Source: Mycolicibacterium iranicum (GTDB taxonomy: Bacteria; Actinomycetota; Actinomycetes; Mycobacteriales; Mycobacteriaceae). From it: 64,000 nt of DNA. The notes under the pieces are model-generated. The model saw only the letters and a program-made list of their open reading frames with translations. It was not told the origin of the DNA and did not search any database. The position numbers and the translations under genes were made by a program. Position 1 is the first letter of the stretch. Every line of letters begins with the position of its first letter. Below are positions 26,323 to 34,089 of the stretch, piece by piece. Location: contig NZ_LQPC01000065.1 in the NCBI RefSeq assembly GCF_002101705.1, positions 1-64,000 of the forward strand, given 5' to 3'.

Positions 26323-26805
26323 ATGGCCGTTCTACTCCGGAAGTTGTTCCGAATCGGCAAGCTGCCCAGTGCGTTGCGCGCTGAGGTCGAAGCCGACGGC
26401 GTGCTCTTCCTCTCCGAGTACGTTGCGGTGACGCGGCGATTCCGCGGAACCGTGCCCGGTCTGCGGTCGGGGGGAAGCATCGCCAGCTACGTGGGGTCAT
26501 TGGTGATCACCCGACAGCGAGTGCTGGGCACGCTGTCCTCGGTACCCAAGCTCGCGGGCCGCACCATCGACCTCCGGTGGGATGCCCCGCAGGCGGGCCC
26601 GGTCAAGGCCGAACTTTCCGAAACTGGGCTGACGCTCGACGTCGATGTCGCCGACATCGACAGCCGCTGCTCCGGGGAACTCTCCCTGCACTACAAGGAA
26701 CAGATCCCGCCAGACGTGCTCGCACAACTCCCCCGGACGTCACTCGCGTTCGACGCCCCACCCGAATTCGTATTCCGCGCCGTCGGCGTCCCCTACCACC
26801 CCTAG
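26323..26805 (+). CDS. Unknown protein, second of a tandem paralog pair
   Basis: A 160-residue paralog of the preceding gene, 25 bp downstream, so a tandem duplication. It begins MAVLLRKLFRIGKLPSALRA and contains GSLVITRQRVLGTLSSV in the PH-like position, then DVDVADIDSRCSGELSLHY. Soluble, no Cys pattern. The stop overlaps the stop of the convergent gene at 26802 through a shared CTAG. Function unknown. Confidence 0.7.
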   Translation: MAVLLRKLFRIGKLPSALRAEVEADGVLFLSEYVAVTRRFRGTVPGLRSGGSIASYVGSLVITRQRVLGTLSSVPKLAGRTIDLRWDAPQAGPVKAELSETGLTLDVDVADIDSRCSGELSLHYKEQIPPDVLAQLPRTSLAFDAPPEFVFRAVGVPYHP

Positions 26806-27707
26806 AGCCGCGCCATCTCCCGATAGCCGTCCCACACGCTCGGGTATCGCGGCCGCCAGCCGGTGGCGTCGCGCAGTCGGCCATTGTCGACGCGTAGCGA
26901 CCTCGTCATCGATGTCGCCCGCTTACCCAGGAGGAGTGCGGCGCGGCCGGGCACGCAGAGCCATGGTCTGACCCCCACCGCAGCCGCCATCGCGGTGCTG
27001 TTCTGCTTCGCGGTAACCGGACAGTCGTCGACGACGTTGTACGTGGCCGGCTCCGCGCCCAGGCTTGCGACGACGGCGTCGGCGGCGTCGGCGAGATGGA
27101 TCGACGAGACGTAGCTGCCTGGTCTGCCCGCTTGAAACGCGAGGTGCCTGCGGGCGAGCCCCATGATCATCTCGCTGTGGTCGGCGCCCCGCCCGTAGAA
27201 CATCCCGAACCTGAGAATCACTGCGTCGCCGCCACTTTCACCCAACCGACGGGCGTTGGCCTCGGCACCATGATTGCCCACCGAGATCGGATAGTGATCG
27301 ACTGGCCAGTCCTCGCCGATCCACCGATTGCCGCCGTCGCGGTAGATCATCGCCACCGACTCCTGCAGCACGCGCGGCACGGCCGCCGCCAGCGCCGCGT
27401 CCACCACGTTCGCGGAGCCCTCGATGCGGATGCGGTGGCAGTCCTTCCAAGCCGACTTCAGCATGAAGCGTCCCGGCGACGGCAACGACGACGCGAGATT
27501 CACCACCGCCTGATGGCCACGGAACGCCGCCGTGAGCCCGTCACGGTCGAACAGCGAGACGTGAACCGGCGCCGCGCCCTGCCGTCGGAGCGCCTCGGCT
27601 TTGGCATCGCTTCGCGCCAAGGCCGTCACTTGGTGGCCTGCGGCAATCAGTGCGGGCACTGCATAGCCTCCGATGGCTCCGGTGCTGCCGGTGACGAAAA
27701 CCCGCAT
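26802..27707 (-). CDS. NAD-dependent epimerase/dehydratase-family protein (atypical SDR)
   Basis: A 301-residue extended SDR. The N-terminal cofactor loop is VFVTGSTGAIGGYAVPALI. The active-site region has ESVAMIYRDGG with a Tyr but without the usual Y-x-x-x-K, so it belongs to the atypical extended group like many actinobacterial 'NAD-dependent epimerase' proteins. The C-terminal substrate part includes YVSSIHLADAADAVVASLG. Divergent from the sulfatase gene across 114 bp. Substrate unknown. Confidence 0.82.
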   Translation of the reverse strand: MRVFVTGSTGAIGGYAVPALIAAGHQVTALARSDAKAEALRRQGAAPVHVSLFDRDGLTAAFRGHQAVVNLASSLPSPGRFMLKSAWKDCHRIRIEGSANVVDAALAAAVPRVLQESVAMIYRDGGNRWIGEDWPVDHYPISVGNHGAEANARRLGESGGDAVILRFGMFYGRGADHSEMIMGLARRHLAFQAGRPGSYVSSIHLADAADAVVASLGAEPATYNVVDDCPVTAKQNSTAMAAAVGVRPWLCVPGRAALLLGKRATSMTRSLRVDNGRLRDATGWRPRYPSVWDGYREMARL

Positions 27708-27821
27708 GCATCCACGGTAGCCTCGCCGCCATCGCGGCCTACGGTCAAACTTCACATCGTCAAAGGGTTGCGCGATTGCACCGGCGAGCGTTGCGTGGAG
27801 CCGCAACACCGAAAGGACAGC

Positions 27822-29195
27822 ATGACCACAGCGCACCGCGACAACGTCCTCCTCGTGCACTGGCACGACCTCGGCCGCTACCTCGGGGCCTACGGCCACA
27901 GCGATGTCGAAAGCCCGAGGATGGACCAGCTCGCGGCAGAAGGGATCCTATTCACGGCCGCACACGCAACCGCGCCGCTGTGTTCGCCGTCGCGCGGCTC
28001 GCTGTTCACCGGGCGGTATCCGCAGAGCAACGGGCTGGTCGGTCTGGCTCACCACGGCTGGGAGTACCGCGTCGGTGTCCGCACGCTGCCGCAGCTTCTC
28101 TCCGAACAAGGCTGGTACACCGCCCTTTTCGGCATGCAGCACGAAACGTCCTATCCCGCGAAGCTCGGCTTCGATGAATTCGACGTGTCGAACTCATATT
28201 GCGAATACGTCGTCGAGCGGGTGGACCGTTGGCTGGCCGACCCGCCGGAGAAGCCGTTCTTTCTCACCGCCGGGTTCTTCGAGACGCACCGGCCCTATCC
28301 GCACGACCGCTACGAACCCGCCAACGCCGGCGCGGTGACGCTGCCGGACTACCTGCCCGACACCGACGACATCCGCCAGGACCTGGCTGACTTCTACGGC
28401 TCCATCACTGTCGCTGACGCAGCGGTCGGGCAACTACTGGACACTCTCGAGACGACGGGCCTCGACCGGACCACCTGGGTCGTGTTCGTCACCGATCACG
28501 GCCCGGCGCTGCCTCGCGCCAAATCCACGCTGTACGACGCCGGCACCGGCATCTCGCTGATCGTGCGCCCACCGCGCCACCGGAACACCGAACCGCAGGT
28601 TTACGAAGAACTGTTCAGCGGCGTCGATCTCGTCCCGACACTGCTGGAACTGCTCGGCATCGATGTCCCGCCGGATGTCGAAGGGCTCTCGCATGCAAGG
28701 CAGTTGGTCAATCCCGCTGCCGACTCCGTGCGCACCGAGGTCTACACCATGAAGACCTACCACGATTCGTTCGATCCGATACGCGCGGTCAGGACAAAGG
28801 ATTACAGTTATATCGAAAACTATGCGGCACGCCCGCTGCTCGACCTTCCCTGGGACATCGCCGACAGCGCACCGGGTCGAATCCTCGGACCGCTGTCTCA
28901 GGACCCACGTCCCCCACGGGAACTCTATGACCTGGCGGCCGACCCGTCGGAGTCGCACAATTTGCTGAATGGTGAGGCCTCCGGTACGGCCGAGGCCATC
29001 GGCAACGAACTGGCGCTGCTACTGAACGAGTGGCGGCAGAAGACCAACGACGTGATCCCGTCCGAGTTCGCCGGTACCAGGATCGCCGAGCGGTACACCG
29101 AAACCTACCGCCACGTGCTCGGCCTCGAATTGCCAAGTCGCAAGGCCAATGCCGCTGATCGCGGCATTGCCGAAGAACACCGAAACCGGCAATAG
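27822..29195 (+). CDS. Sulfatase (formylglycine-dependent)
   Basis: A 457-residue type I sulfatase. The C-x-P-x-R sequence that is oxidised to formylglycine is present as CSPSRGSLFTGRYPQSNGL near residue 53. Other metal and substrate residues appear in NVLLVHWHDLGRYLGAYG and VFVTDHGPALPRAKS. The Cys-type motif means it needs a formylglycine-generating enzyme encoded elsewhere. No signal peptide, so it acts in the cytosol. A GAAAGGA ribosome binding site precedes the ATG. It heads a same-strand row with stf0, cysD and cysNC and is, as I recall, the equivalent of Rv0296c. Confidence 0.9.
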   Translation: MTTAHRDNVLLVHWHDLGRYLGAYGHSDVESPRMDQLAAEGILFTAAHATAPLCSPSRGSLFTGRYPQSNGLVGLAHHGWEYRVGVRTLPQLLSEQGWYTALFGMQHETSYPAKLGFDEFDVSNSYCEYVVERVDRWLADPPEKPFFLTAGFFETHRPYPHDRYEPANAGAVTLPDYLPDTDDIRQDLADFYGSITVADAAVGQLLDTLETTGLDRTTWVVFVTDHGPALPRAKSTLYDAGTGISLIVRPPRHRNTEPQVYEELFSGVDLVPTLLELLGIDVPPDVEGLSHARQLVNPAADSVRTEVYTMKTYHDSFDPIRAVRTKDYSYIENYAARPLLDLPWDIADSAPGRILGPLSQDPRPPRELYDLAADPSESHNLLNGEASGTAEAIGNELALLLNEWRQKTNDVIPSEFAGTRIAERYTETYRHVLGLELPSRKANAADRGIAEEHRNRQ

Positions 29196-29261
29196 ATCCG
29201 CTCAGCGTGATCGAAAATCCCGGTGGTGCCGCACCCGGGAAAGGCGGTTATGCTCTCGCGC

Positions 29262-30062
29262 ATGACCAGCCCGACGGCGTATCTGGTGCTCGCCTCCCAG
29301 CGCAGCGGCAGCACGTTGCTGGTCGAGTCGCTGAGGGCGACCGGCGTTGCCGGCGAGCCGGGTGAGTTCTTCCAGTATCTGCCGACAACCAGCCAATCCC
29401 CACAACCGCGGCAGTGGTTCGAAGGTGTCCAGGACGAGTCCATTCTGCGGCTTCTCGACCCGCTCGACGAAGGCAAGCCCGACCTGGCGCCACCCGAGAT
29501 CTGGCGGGACTACATCCGTACCGTGGGCCGCACCCCGAACGGCATCTGGGGCGGCAAGCTCATGTGGAATCAGACGCCGCTGCTGCTTGCGCGATCCGCA
29601 GGCCTACCCGACCGCTCCGGCACCGGGCTGCTGTCGGCAATCCGCGACGTCGTCGGAAGCGATCCCGTGCTGATCTACGTCCATCGTCCTGACGTTGTGT
29701 CGCAGGCGGTTTCGTTCTGGCGCGCCGTGCAGACCCGGGTCTGGCGAGGGCGGCCCGACCCGGTTAGGGACGCGCGCGCGGAATACCACGCCGGTGCCAT
29801 AGCGCACGTGGTCACCATGCTGCGCGCCCAGGACGAGGGCTGGCGGAACTGGTTCGCCGAGGAGAACGTGAAACCCACGGACGTGCCATATCCGGTGTTG
29901 TGGCGCAACCTCACCCAGGTCGTCGCGTCCATCCTCGAACAGCTCGGTCTGGATCCGCGCCTAGCTCCGGCCCCGGTACTCGAGCGTCAAGCCGATCAGC
30001 GGTCCGACGAATGGGTGGACCGCTATCGCGCCGACGCCGAGCAGCAGGGGCTACCGACATGA
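29262..30062 (+). CDS. stf0: Trehalose 2-sulfotransferase Stf0
   Basis: A 266-residue PAPS-dependent sulfotransferase. The PAPS 5'-phosphosulfate loop is LASQRSGSTLLVESL at about residue 10, and the 3'-phosphate region includes YVHRPDVVSQAVSFWRA. Long stretches such as GEPGEFFQYLPTT and GGKLMWNQTPLL match Stf0 as I know it from M. tuberculosis and M. smegmatis. It makes trehalose-2-sulfate, first step to sulfolipid-type molecules. The ATG at 29262 gives the usual start. Its TGA overlaps the cysD ATG (ATGA), so PAPS supply and use are translationally linked. Confidence 0.93.
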   Translation: MTSPTAYLVLASQRSGSTLLVESLRATGVAGEPGEFFQYLPTTSQSPQPRQWFEGVQDESILRLLDPLDEGKPDLAPPEIWRDYIRTVGRTPNGIWGGKLMWNQTPLLLARSAGLPDRSGTGLLSAIRDVVGSDPVLIYVHRPDVVSQAVSFWRAVQTRVWRGRPDPVRDARAEYHAGAIAHVVTMLRAQDEGWRNWFAEENVKPTDVPYPVLWRNLTQVVASILEQLGLDPRLAPAPVLERQADQRSDEWVDRYRADAEQQGLPT

Positions 30063-30976
30063 CCGCGACCTACGACACCGTGCACGTCGACGAGCTGCGG
30101 CTGCTGGAAGCCGAGGCGGTGCACATCATCCGCGAGGTCGTCGCCGAGCTCGAACGCCCCGTCTTGCTGTTCTCTGCGGGCAAGGATTGGATCGTCCTGC
30201 TTCGACTGGCGGAGAAGGCGTTTCGACCCACCCCGCTCCCTTTTCCGGTCATGCATGTCGACACGGGCCACAATTTTCCCGAGGTCATCGAGTTCCGCGA
30301 TCGCCGGGTCACCTGGGAGGGCCACAAGCTGATCGTCGCATCGGTACAGGAGACGATCGACTCGGGCCGCGTCGCCGATCCTGGCCCCGGAGCGTCCCGC
30401 AACCGGCAGCAGACGCGCACCCTGCTGGATGCGCTGGAGGCGGGCCGCTTCGACGCCGCGTTCGGAGGCGCCCGCCGCGACGAGGAGCGCGCCCGCGCCA
30501 AGGAGCGCATCCTGAGCTTCCGTGACGAGTTCGGCCAGTGGGATCCGCGGGCCCAACGGCCCGAGCCGTGGTCGCTCTACAACGGCCGGATCAGACGGGG
30601 TGAGCAGGTCCGCGTCTTCCCGCTCAGCAACTGGACAGAGCTCGACATCTGGCGCTACATCCAATTGGAAAAGCTTGAGTTGCCGTCGATCTACTTCGCA
30701 CACGAGCGTGAGGTTTTCGAGCGGGACGGAATCCTGCTTGCCGTCTCCGACTATGCGCAACCACGGGACGGCGAGGCATCGGCTGTCGAGTGGGTGCGCT
30801 ACCGCACCGTCGGCGACCTGACCATCACCGGCGCCGTGCGATCGAAAGCCACGACGATCGACGGGGTGATCGCCGAGATCTCAGCCGCCACCGTGTCGGA
30901 GCGAGGTGAAACGCGGGCTGACGACCGGACGTCGACTGCGGCGATGGAGGACCGCAAGCGCGAGGGGTACTTCTGA
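30059..30976 (+). CDS. cysD: Sulfate adenylyltransferase subunit 2, altered PP-loop
   Basis: A 305-residue CysD, the ATP-sulfurylase catalytic subunit that adenylates sulfate to APS together with the GTPase CysN. Family blocks are clear: HVDTGHNFPEV, FGGARRDEERARAKER, FRDEFGQWDPRAQRPE, VFPLSNWTELDIWRYI and the C-terminal MEDRKREGYF. The ATP pyrophosphatase loop normally reads S-G/I-G-K-D-S, but here it is SAGKDW (residues 39-44; Trp codon TGG at 30188-30190). The final Ser contacts ATP in the family, so activity may be changed or lost. Overlaps stf0 by ATGA; cysNC follows 43 bp later. Confidence 0.92.
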   Translation: MTATYDTVHVDELRLLEAEAVHIIREVVAELERPVLLFSAGKDWIVLLRLAEKAFRPTPLPFPVMHVDTGHNFPEVIEFRDRRVTWEGHKLIVASVQETIDSGRVADPGPGASRNRQQTRTLLDALEAGRFDAAFGGARRDEERARAKERILSFRDEFGQWDPRAQRPEPWSLYNGRIRRGEQVRVFPLSNWTELDIWRYIQLEKLELPSIYFAHEREVFERDGILLAVSDYAQPRDGEASAVEWVRYRTVGDLTITGAVRSKATTIDGVIAEISAATVSERGETRADDRTSTAAMEDRKREGYF

Positions 30977-31019
30977 TGCCCAGGCAAGCGGAGCGTACAG
31001 AGGCGACGGGGGAACAGTT

Positions 31020-32882
31020 ATGAGCACGCGTCAGCTGCTGCGGATCACGACCGCCGGATCGGTCGACGACGGCAAGAGCACGCTCATCGGGCGGCTGCTG
31101 CACGACACCAACAGCCTCCCGCTCGATCATCTGGAGGCGGTGACGGACGAGGAGGGCGTCGCCGACCTCGCCGCGCTGTCTGACGGGCTGCGTGCCGAAC
31201 GCGAGCAGGGCATCACCATCGACGTGGCCTATGGGTTCTTCTCGACGGAAACCCGCAGCTACATCCTGACCGACACCCCGGGCCATGAGCGCTACACCCG
31301 AAACATGTTCACCGGCGCGTCCAATGCCCACGTCGCGGTGCTGCTCGTCGACGCCCGCGCCGGCGTCCTGCGCCAAACAAACCGGCATGCGCGGATCGCC
31401 AAGTTGTTGGGCATCAAACACTTTGTGGCCGCCGTCAACAAGATCGATCTCGTGGACTTCGATCAGGGCCGCTTCCGTGAGGTCGAAGCGCAGTTGCGGC
31501 AGGTTGGCGCACGCCTGGGCGGCGCTGACATCACCGTGATCCCCGTCGCCGCCAAACTCGGCGACAACGTCGTGCACCGATCCACCAACACCCCCTGGTA
31601 CGAGGGTCCCGCGCTGCTGGAGTATCTCGAGTCCGTCGAACTCACGGCACCTCACGCGCACGCGCGCAGTCTGCGTTTGCCGGTCCAGTGGGTGTCCCGC
31701 CCCAGCCCTGCGCAGCGCCGTCGCTATGCGGGCCGCCTGGCGGCAGGCACACTCAGCGTCGGCGACTCCGTGGTCAGCCTCCCGGCGGGCACCCGGTCGA
31801 CCGTCACCGCCGTCGACACCCTCGATGACGAACGACCGATAGCCGTTGCGCCACTGTCGGTTTCGATCGAGCTGGCCGACGACATCGACGTCGGTCGCGG
31901 CGACGTTTTCGTCAGCGGGAACGACGATGCCGTGCTCCCGGTGCTGGCCCGCGAGATTGACGCGACGGTGTGCTGGTTTCGCGACACACCGTTGCGCGCC
32001 GGAGACCGCCTCGCGCTCAAGCAGGGCACGCGCACCGTGCGGGCGACGGTGCAGGCGCTGCATTCACGGCTGGATCCCGAGACCCTGGACGAGATCGACA
32101 ATCCTGTCGACCTGGTGCTCAACGACATCGGCTCGGTGACGCTGCGCACCAGCTCGATCGTGGTCGCCGACCCGTACAGCGAGAACCGCGACAGCGGCGC
32201 GTTCATCTTGATCGACGAGTCCTCGAACGACACCGTCGGGGCCGGCACCATCGTCGAAGCCCGCGAGGTCAAACCCGGCGAGCAGACCCGCAACGACATC
32301 CGTTGGCACCCATCGTCTTTGGAGCGCAGCTACCGAAGTGCGGCCACCGGCCAGAAGGGCGCCACGATCTGGTTCACTGGCCTTCCCGCATCGGGCAAGT
32401 CAACGGTCGCAGTCGCGGTCGAGCGCGCACTCGTCGACTCGGGCCAGGTCGCCTATCTGCTCGACGGCGACAACATCCGCCACGGTCTGTCCGACGACCT
32501 GGGCTTCTCGGCGGGCGACCGTGCCGAAAACATCAGGCGGGTGGGTCATCTCACGCGTTTGTTCGCTGATGCGGGTGTCGTCGCGTTGGCTTCACTGGTG
32601 TCCCCGCTGACATCTGACCGCGAAATCGCACGGGATCTCAACGATGCGGCGAAGCTGCCCTTCATCGAGGTGTACGTGGCGACACCCCGCGACGAGTGCG
32701 AGAAGCGGGACCCGAAGGGTCTTTACGCCAGGGCGCGGGCGGGTGAACTCAAGGGACTCACGGGTGTCGACGCACCCTACGAACCGCCCGAGAACCCGGA
32801 CCTGATTCTGGACACCACCGGCGCCGACATCGACGAACTCGTCGCGAAGGTGATCGCGCTGCTCGACGAGTGTCGGGGCTGA
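31020..32882 (+). CDS. cysNC: Bifunctional sulfate adenylyltransferase GTPase / APS kinase
   Basis: A 620-residue fusion. The N-terminal CysN part is a translation-factor-like GTPase with G1 GSVDDGKS (13-20), G2 in REQGITIDVAYGFF, G3 DTPGHE and G4 NKID; it drives APS formation by CysD. After the beta-barrel domains comes the CysC part with the P-loop GLPASGKS (454-461), then DGDNIRHGL and DRAENIRRVG, which phosphorylates APS to PAPS. All key motifs look intact, unlike those of the neighbouring CysD. The GGGGGA ribosome binding site precedes the ATG. PAPS made here can feed Stf0. Confidence 0.93.
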   Translation: MSTRQLLRITTAGSVDDGKSTLIGRLLHDTNSLPLDHLEAVTDEEGVADLAALSDGLRAEREQGITIDVAYGFFSTETRSYILTDTPGHERYTRNMFTGASNAHVAVLLVDARAGVLRQTNRHARIAKLLGIKHFVAAVNKIDLVDFDQGRFREVEAQLRQVGARLGGADITVIPVAAKLGDNVVHRSTNTPWYEGPALLEYLESVELTAPHAHARSLRLPVQWVSRPSPAQRRRYAGRLAAGTLSVGDSVVSLPAGTRSTVTAVDTLDDERPIAVAPLSVSIELADDIDVGRGDVFVSGNDDAVLPVLAREIDATVCWFRDTPLRAGDRLALKQGTRTVRATVQALHSRLDPETLDEIDNPVDLVLNDIGSVTLRTSSIVVADPYSENRDSGAFILIDESSNDTVGAGTIVEAREVKPGEQTRNDIRWHPSSLERSYRSAATGQKGATIWFTGLPASGKSTVAVAVERALVDSGQVAYLLDGDNIRHGLSDDLGFSAGDRAENIRRVGHLTRLFADAGVVALASLVSPLTSDREIARDLNDAAKLPFIEVYVATPRDECEKRDPKGLYARARAGELKGLTGVDAPYEPPENPDLILDTTGADIDELVAKVIALLDECRG

Positions 32883-32883
32883 G

Positions 32884-33648
32884 TTACCTCACCTGCGCCA
32901 CCACGAAGATCCGGCGGAACGGAAAGAACGTGATACCGTCGGCGCGCTTCGGATAGGCCGCGTCCAACATAGGGATCAGTTCGGCCTTGAATTGTTCCCA
33001 TTGCGCGTCGCTCAGACCCGCACGCACGGGGCGAAGCGCGGTGCCGTGTATCCATTCCAGCACCGGATTCTCGCCGGTCAGTTCGTGCACGTAGGTGGTC
33101 TCCCACGCGTCGACGGCGCATCCGGCGTCTGTCATCAGTTCTGCGTATCCGGCGGCCGGACGGGTGACTTCGGCCTTCTCAAAGGGGTAATCGGGGAGCA
33201 GTTCGGACCATCCGGGTCGTTGCACGAGAGTGCGCACCGCCTGATGCGACGGTGCATCGAAATTGCCGGGCACCTGGAAGGCGATCCACGAGCCGGTGCC
33301 GAGTTGTCCGGCCCAGCGCACCAGCAGTTCGCCGTGCTCGGGCACCCAGTGCAGGGTCGCATTGCTGACGAGAATGTCGGTGTCCGGCGCGGGTGTCCAG
33401 TCCCGCACATCGCCGACCCGCGCGTCCAGCCCACGGTTTCGCGCGGCCTCCACCATCTCCGGCGAGGAATCCCATGCCTCGACGACAGCGCCGGGCCACC
33501 GCTCGGTCAGCGTCTCTGTGAGATTGCCCGGGCCACAACCGAGGTCGACGATGCGGCGCGGCTCGCGTGCGCCGACGCGTGACAGCAGGTCATAGAAGGG
33601 CCTGCCGCGATGATCGGCGTACGTCAGATAGACGTCCGGATTCCACAT
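32884..33648 (-). CDS. tam: Trans-aconitate 2-methyltransferase
   Basis: A 254-residue SAM-dependent methyltransferase. The SAM motif is VDLGCGPGNLTETL near residue 34, followed by acidic post-motif I (VEAWDSSPEMVEAAR) and NATLHWVPEH. The N-terminal MWNPDVYLTYADHRGRPFYDLL and the ending PFRRIFVVA are typical of Tam, which methylates trans-aconitate and related acids that would poison the TCA cycle. Its stop lies 1 base after the cysNC stop, convergent. Tam next to stf0/ESX-3 fits the mycobacterial order I recall (Rv0294). Confidence 0.9.
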   Translation of the reverse strand: MWNPDVYLTYADHRGRPFYDLLSRVGAREPRRIVDLGCGPGNLTETLTERWPGAVVEAWDSSPEMVEAARNRGLDARVGDVRDWTPAPDTDILVSNATLHWVPEHGELLVRWAGQLGTGSWIAFQVPGNFDAPSHQAVRTLVQRPGWSELLPDYPFEKAEVTRPAAGYAELMTDAGCAVDAWETTYVHELTGENPVLEWIHGTALRPVRAGLSDAQWEQFKAELIPMLDAAYPKRADGITFFPFRRIFVVAQVR

Positions 33649-33670
33649 GACGCCAGTCTGTCACCGGGCT

Positions 33671-34000
33671 TCACCGGGCTTTGGAGACCTCGTCCACCGT
33701 GCCGAACAGAGCCTGGCTGAGGACCCGCAGGACGTCGTCGTCAGCGGCCGAGTAGTACACGAACGTTCCCTCGCGGCGGCCTTTCACCAGCCCGGCGAGC
33801 CGCATCTTGGCGAGATGCTGGCTGACCACGGCAGGCGCCACGTCGGCCAGCTCTGCCAGGCATGCCACGGACGTCTCGCCCTGCAGCAGCGCGCACAGCA
33901 CTTTGATCCGGGTCGGGTCGCTAAGCATCCGGAACGCCTCGGCTGCCCGGCCGACCTGTTCGTCACTCGGCATCGCGAAGCCGGGGATCGACGTGTGCAC
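33671..34000 (-). CDS. ArsR-family metal-responsive repressor
   Basis: A 109-residue ArsR/SmtB protein: AFRMLSDPTRIKVLCALLQG, then the recognition helix VAPAVVSQHLAKMRLAGLVKGRR... and wing REGTFVYYSAA. One Cys in helix 2 (LC) and one in the helix-3 region (VACLAEL) may take part in metal sensing together with N-terminal His2, but no standard alpha3N or alpha5 cluster is evident. It is divergent from the P1B-type ATPase at 34090, the standard arrangement for a metal-efflux pump and its repressor. Confidence 0.87.
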   Translation of the reverse strand: MHTSIPGFAMPSDEQVGRAAEAFRMLSDPTRIKVLCALLQGETSVACLAELADVAPAVVSQHLAKMRLAGLVKGRREGTFVYYSAADDDVLRVLSQALFGTVDEVSKAR

Positions 34001-34028
34001 GGGGCGATCATACTCCCGACCCTGCTGA

Positions 34029-34044
34029 TCAGTTGTTCAACTGA
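34029..34044. promoter_or_regulatory. Inverted repeat between arsR and the metal ATPase
   Basis: TCAGTTG-TT-CAACTGA, two 7-bp arms, lies midway in the 89-bp divergent gap. Two GAATATG copies follow at 34043 and 34057. This is the expected place for the ArsR operator controlling both genes; the exact operator is inference. Confidence 0.5.
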
Positions 34045-34089
34045 ATATGAACTTGCGAATATGCACGAACATGAAGGTATGGTGCCGGC

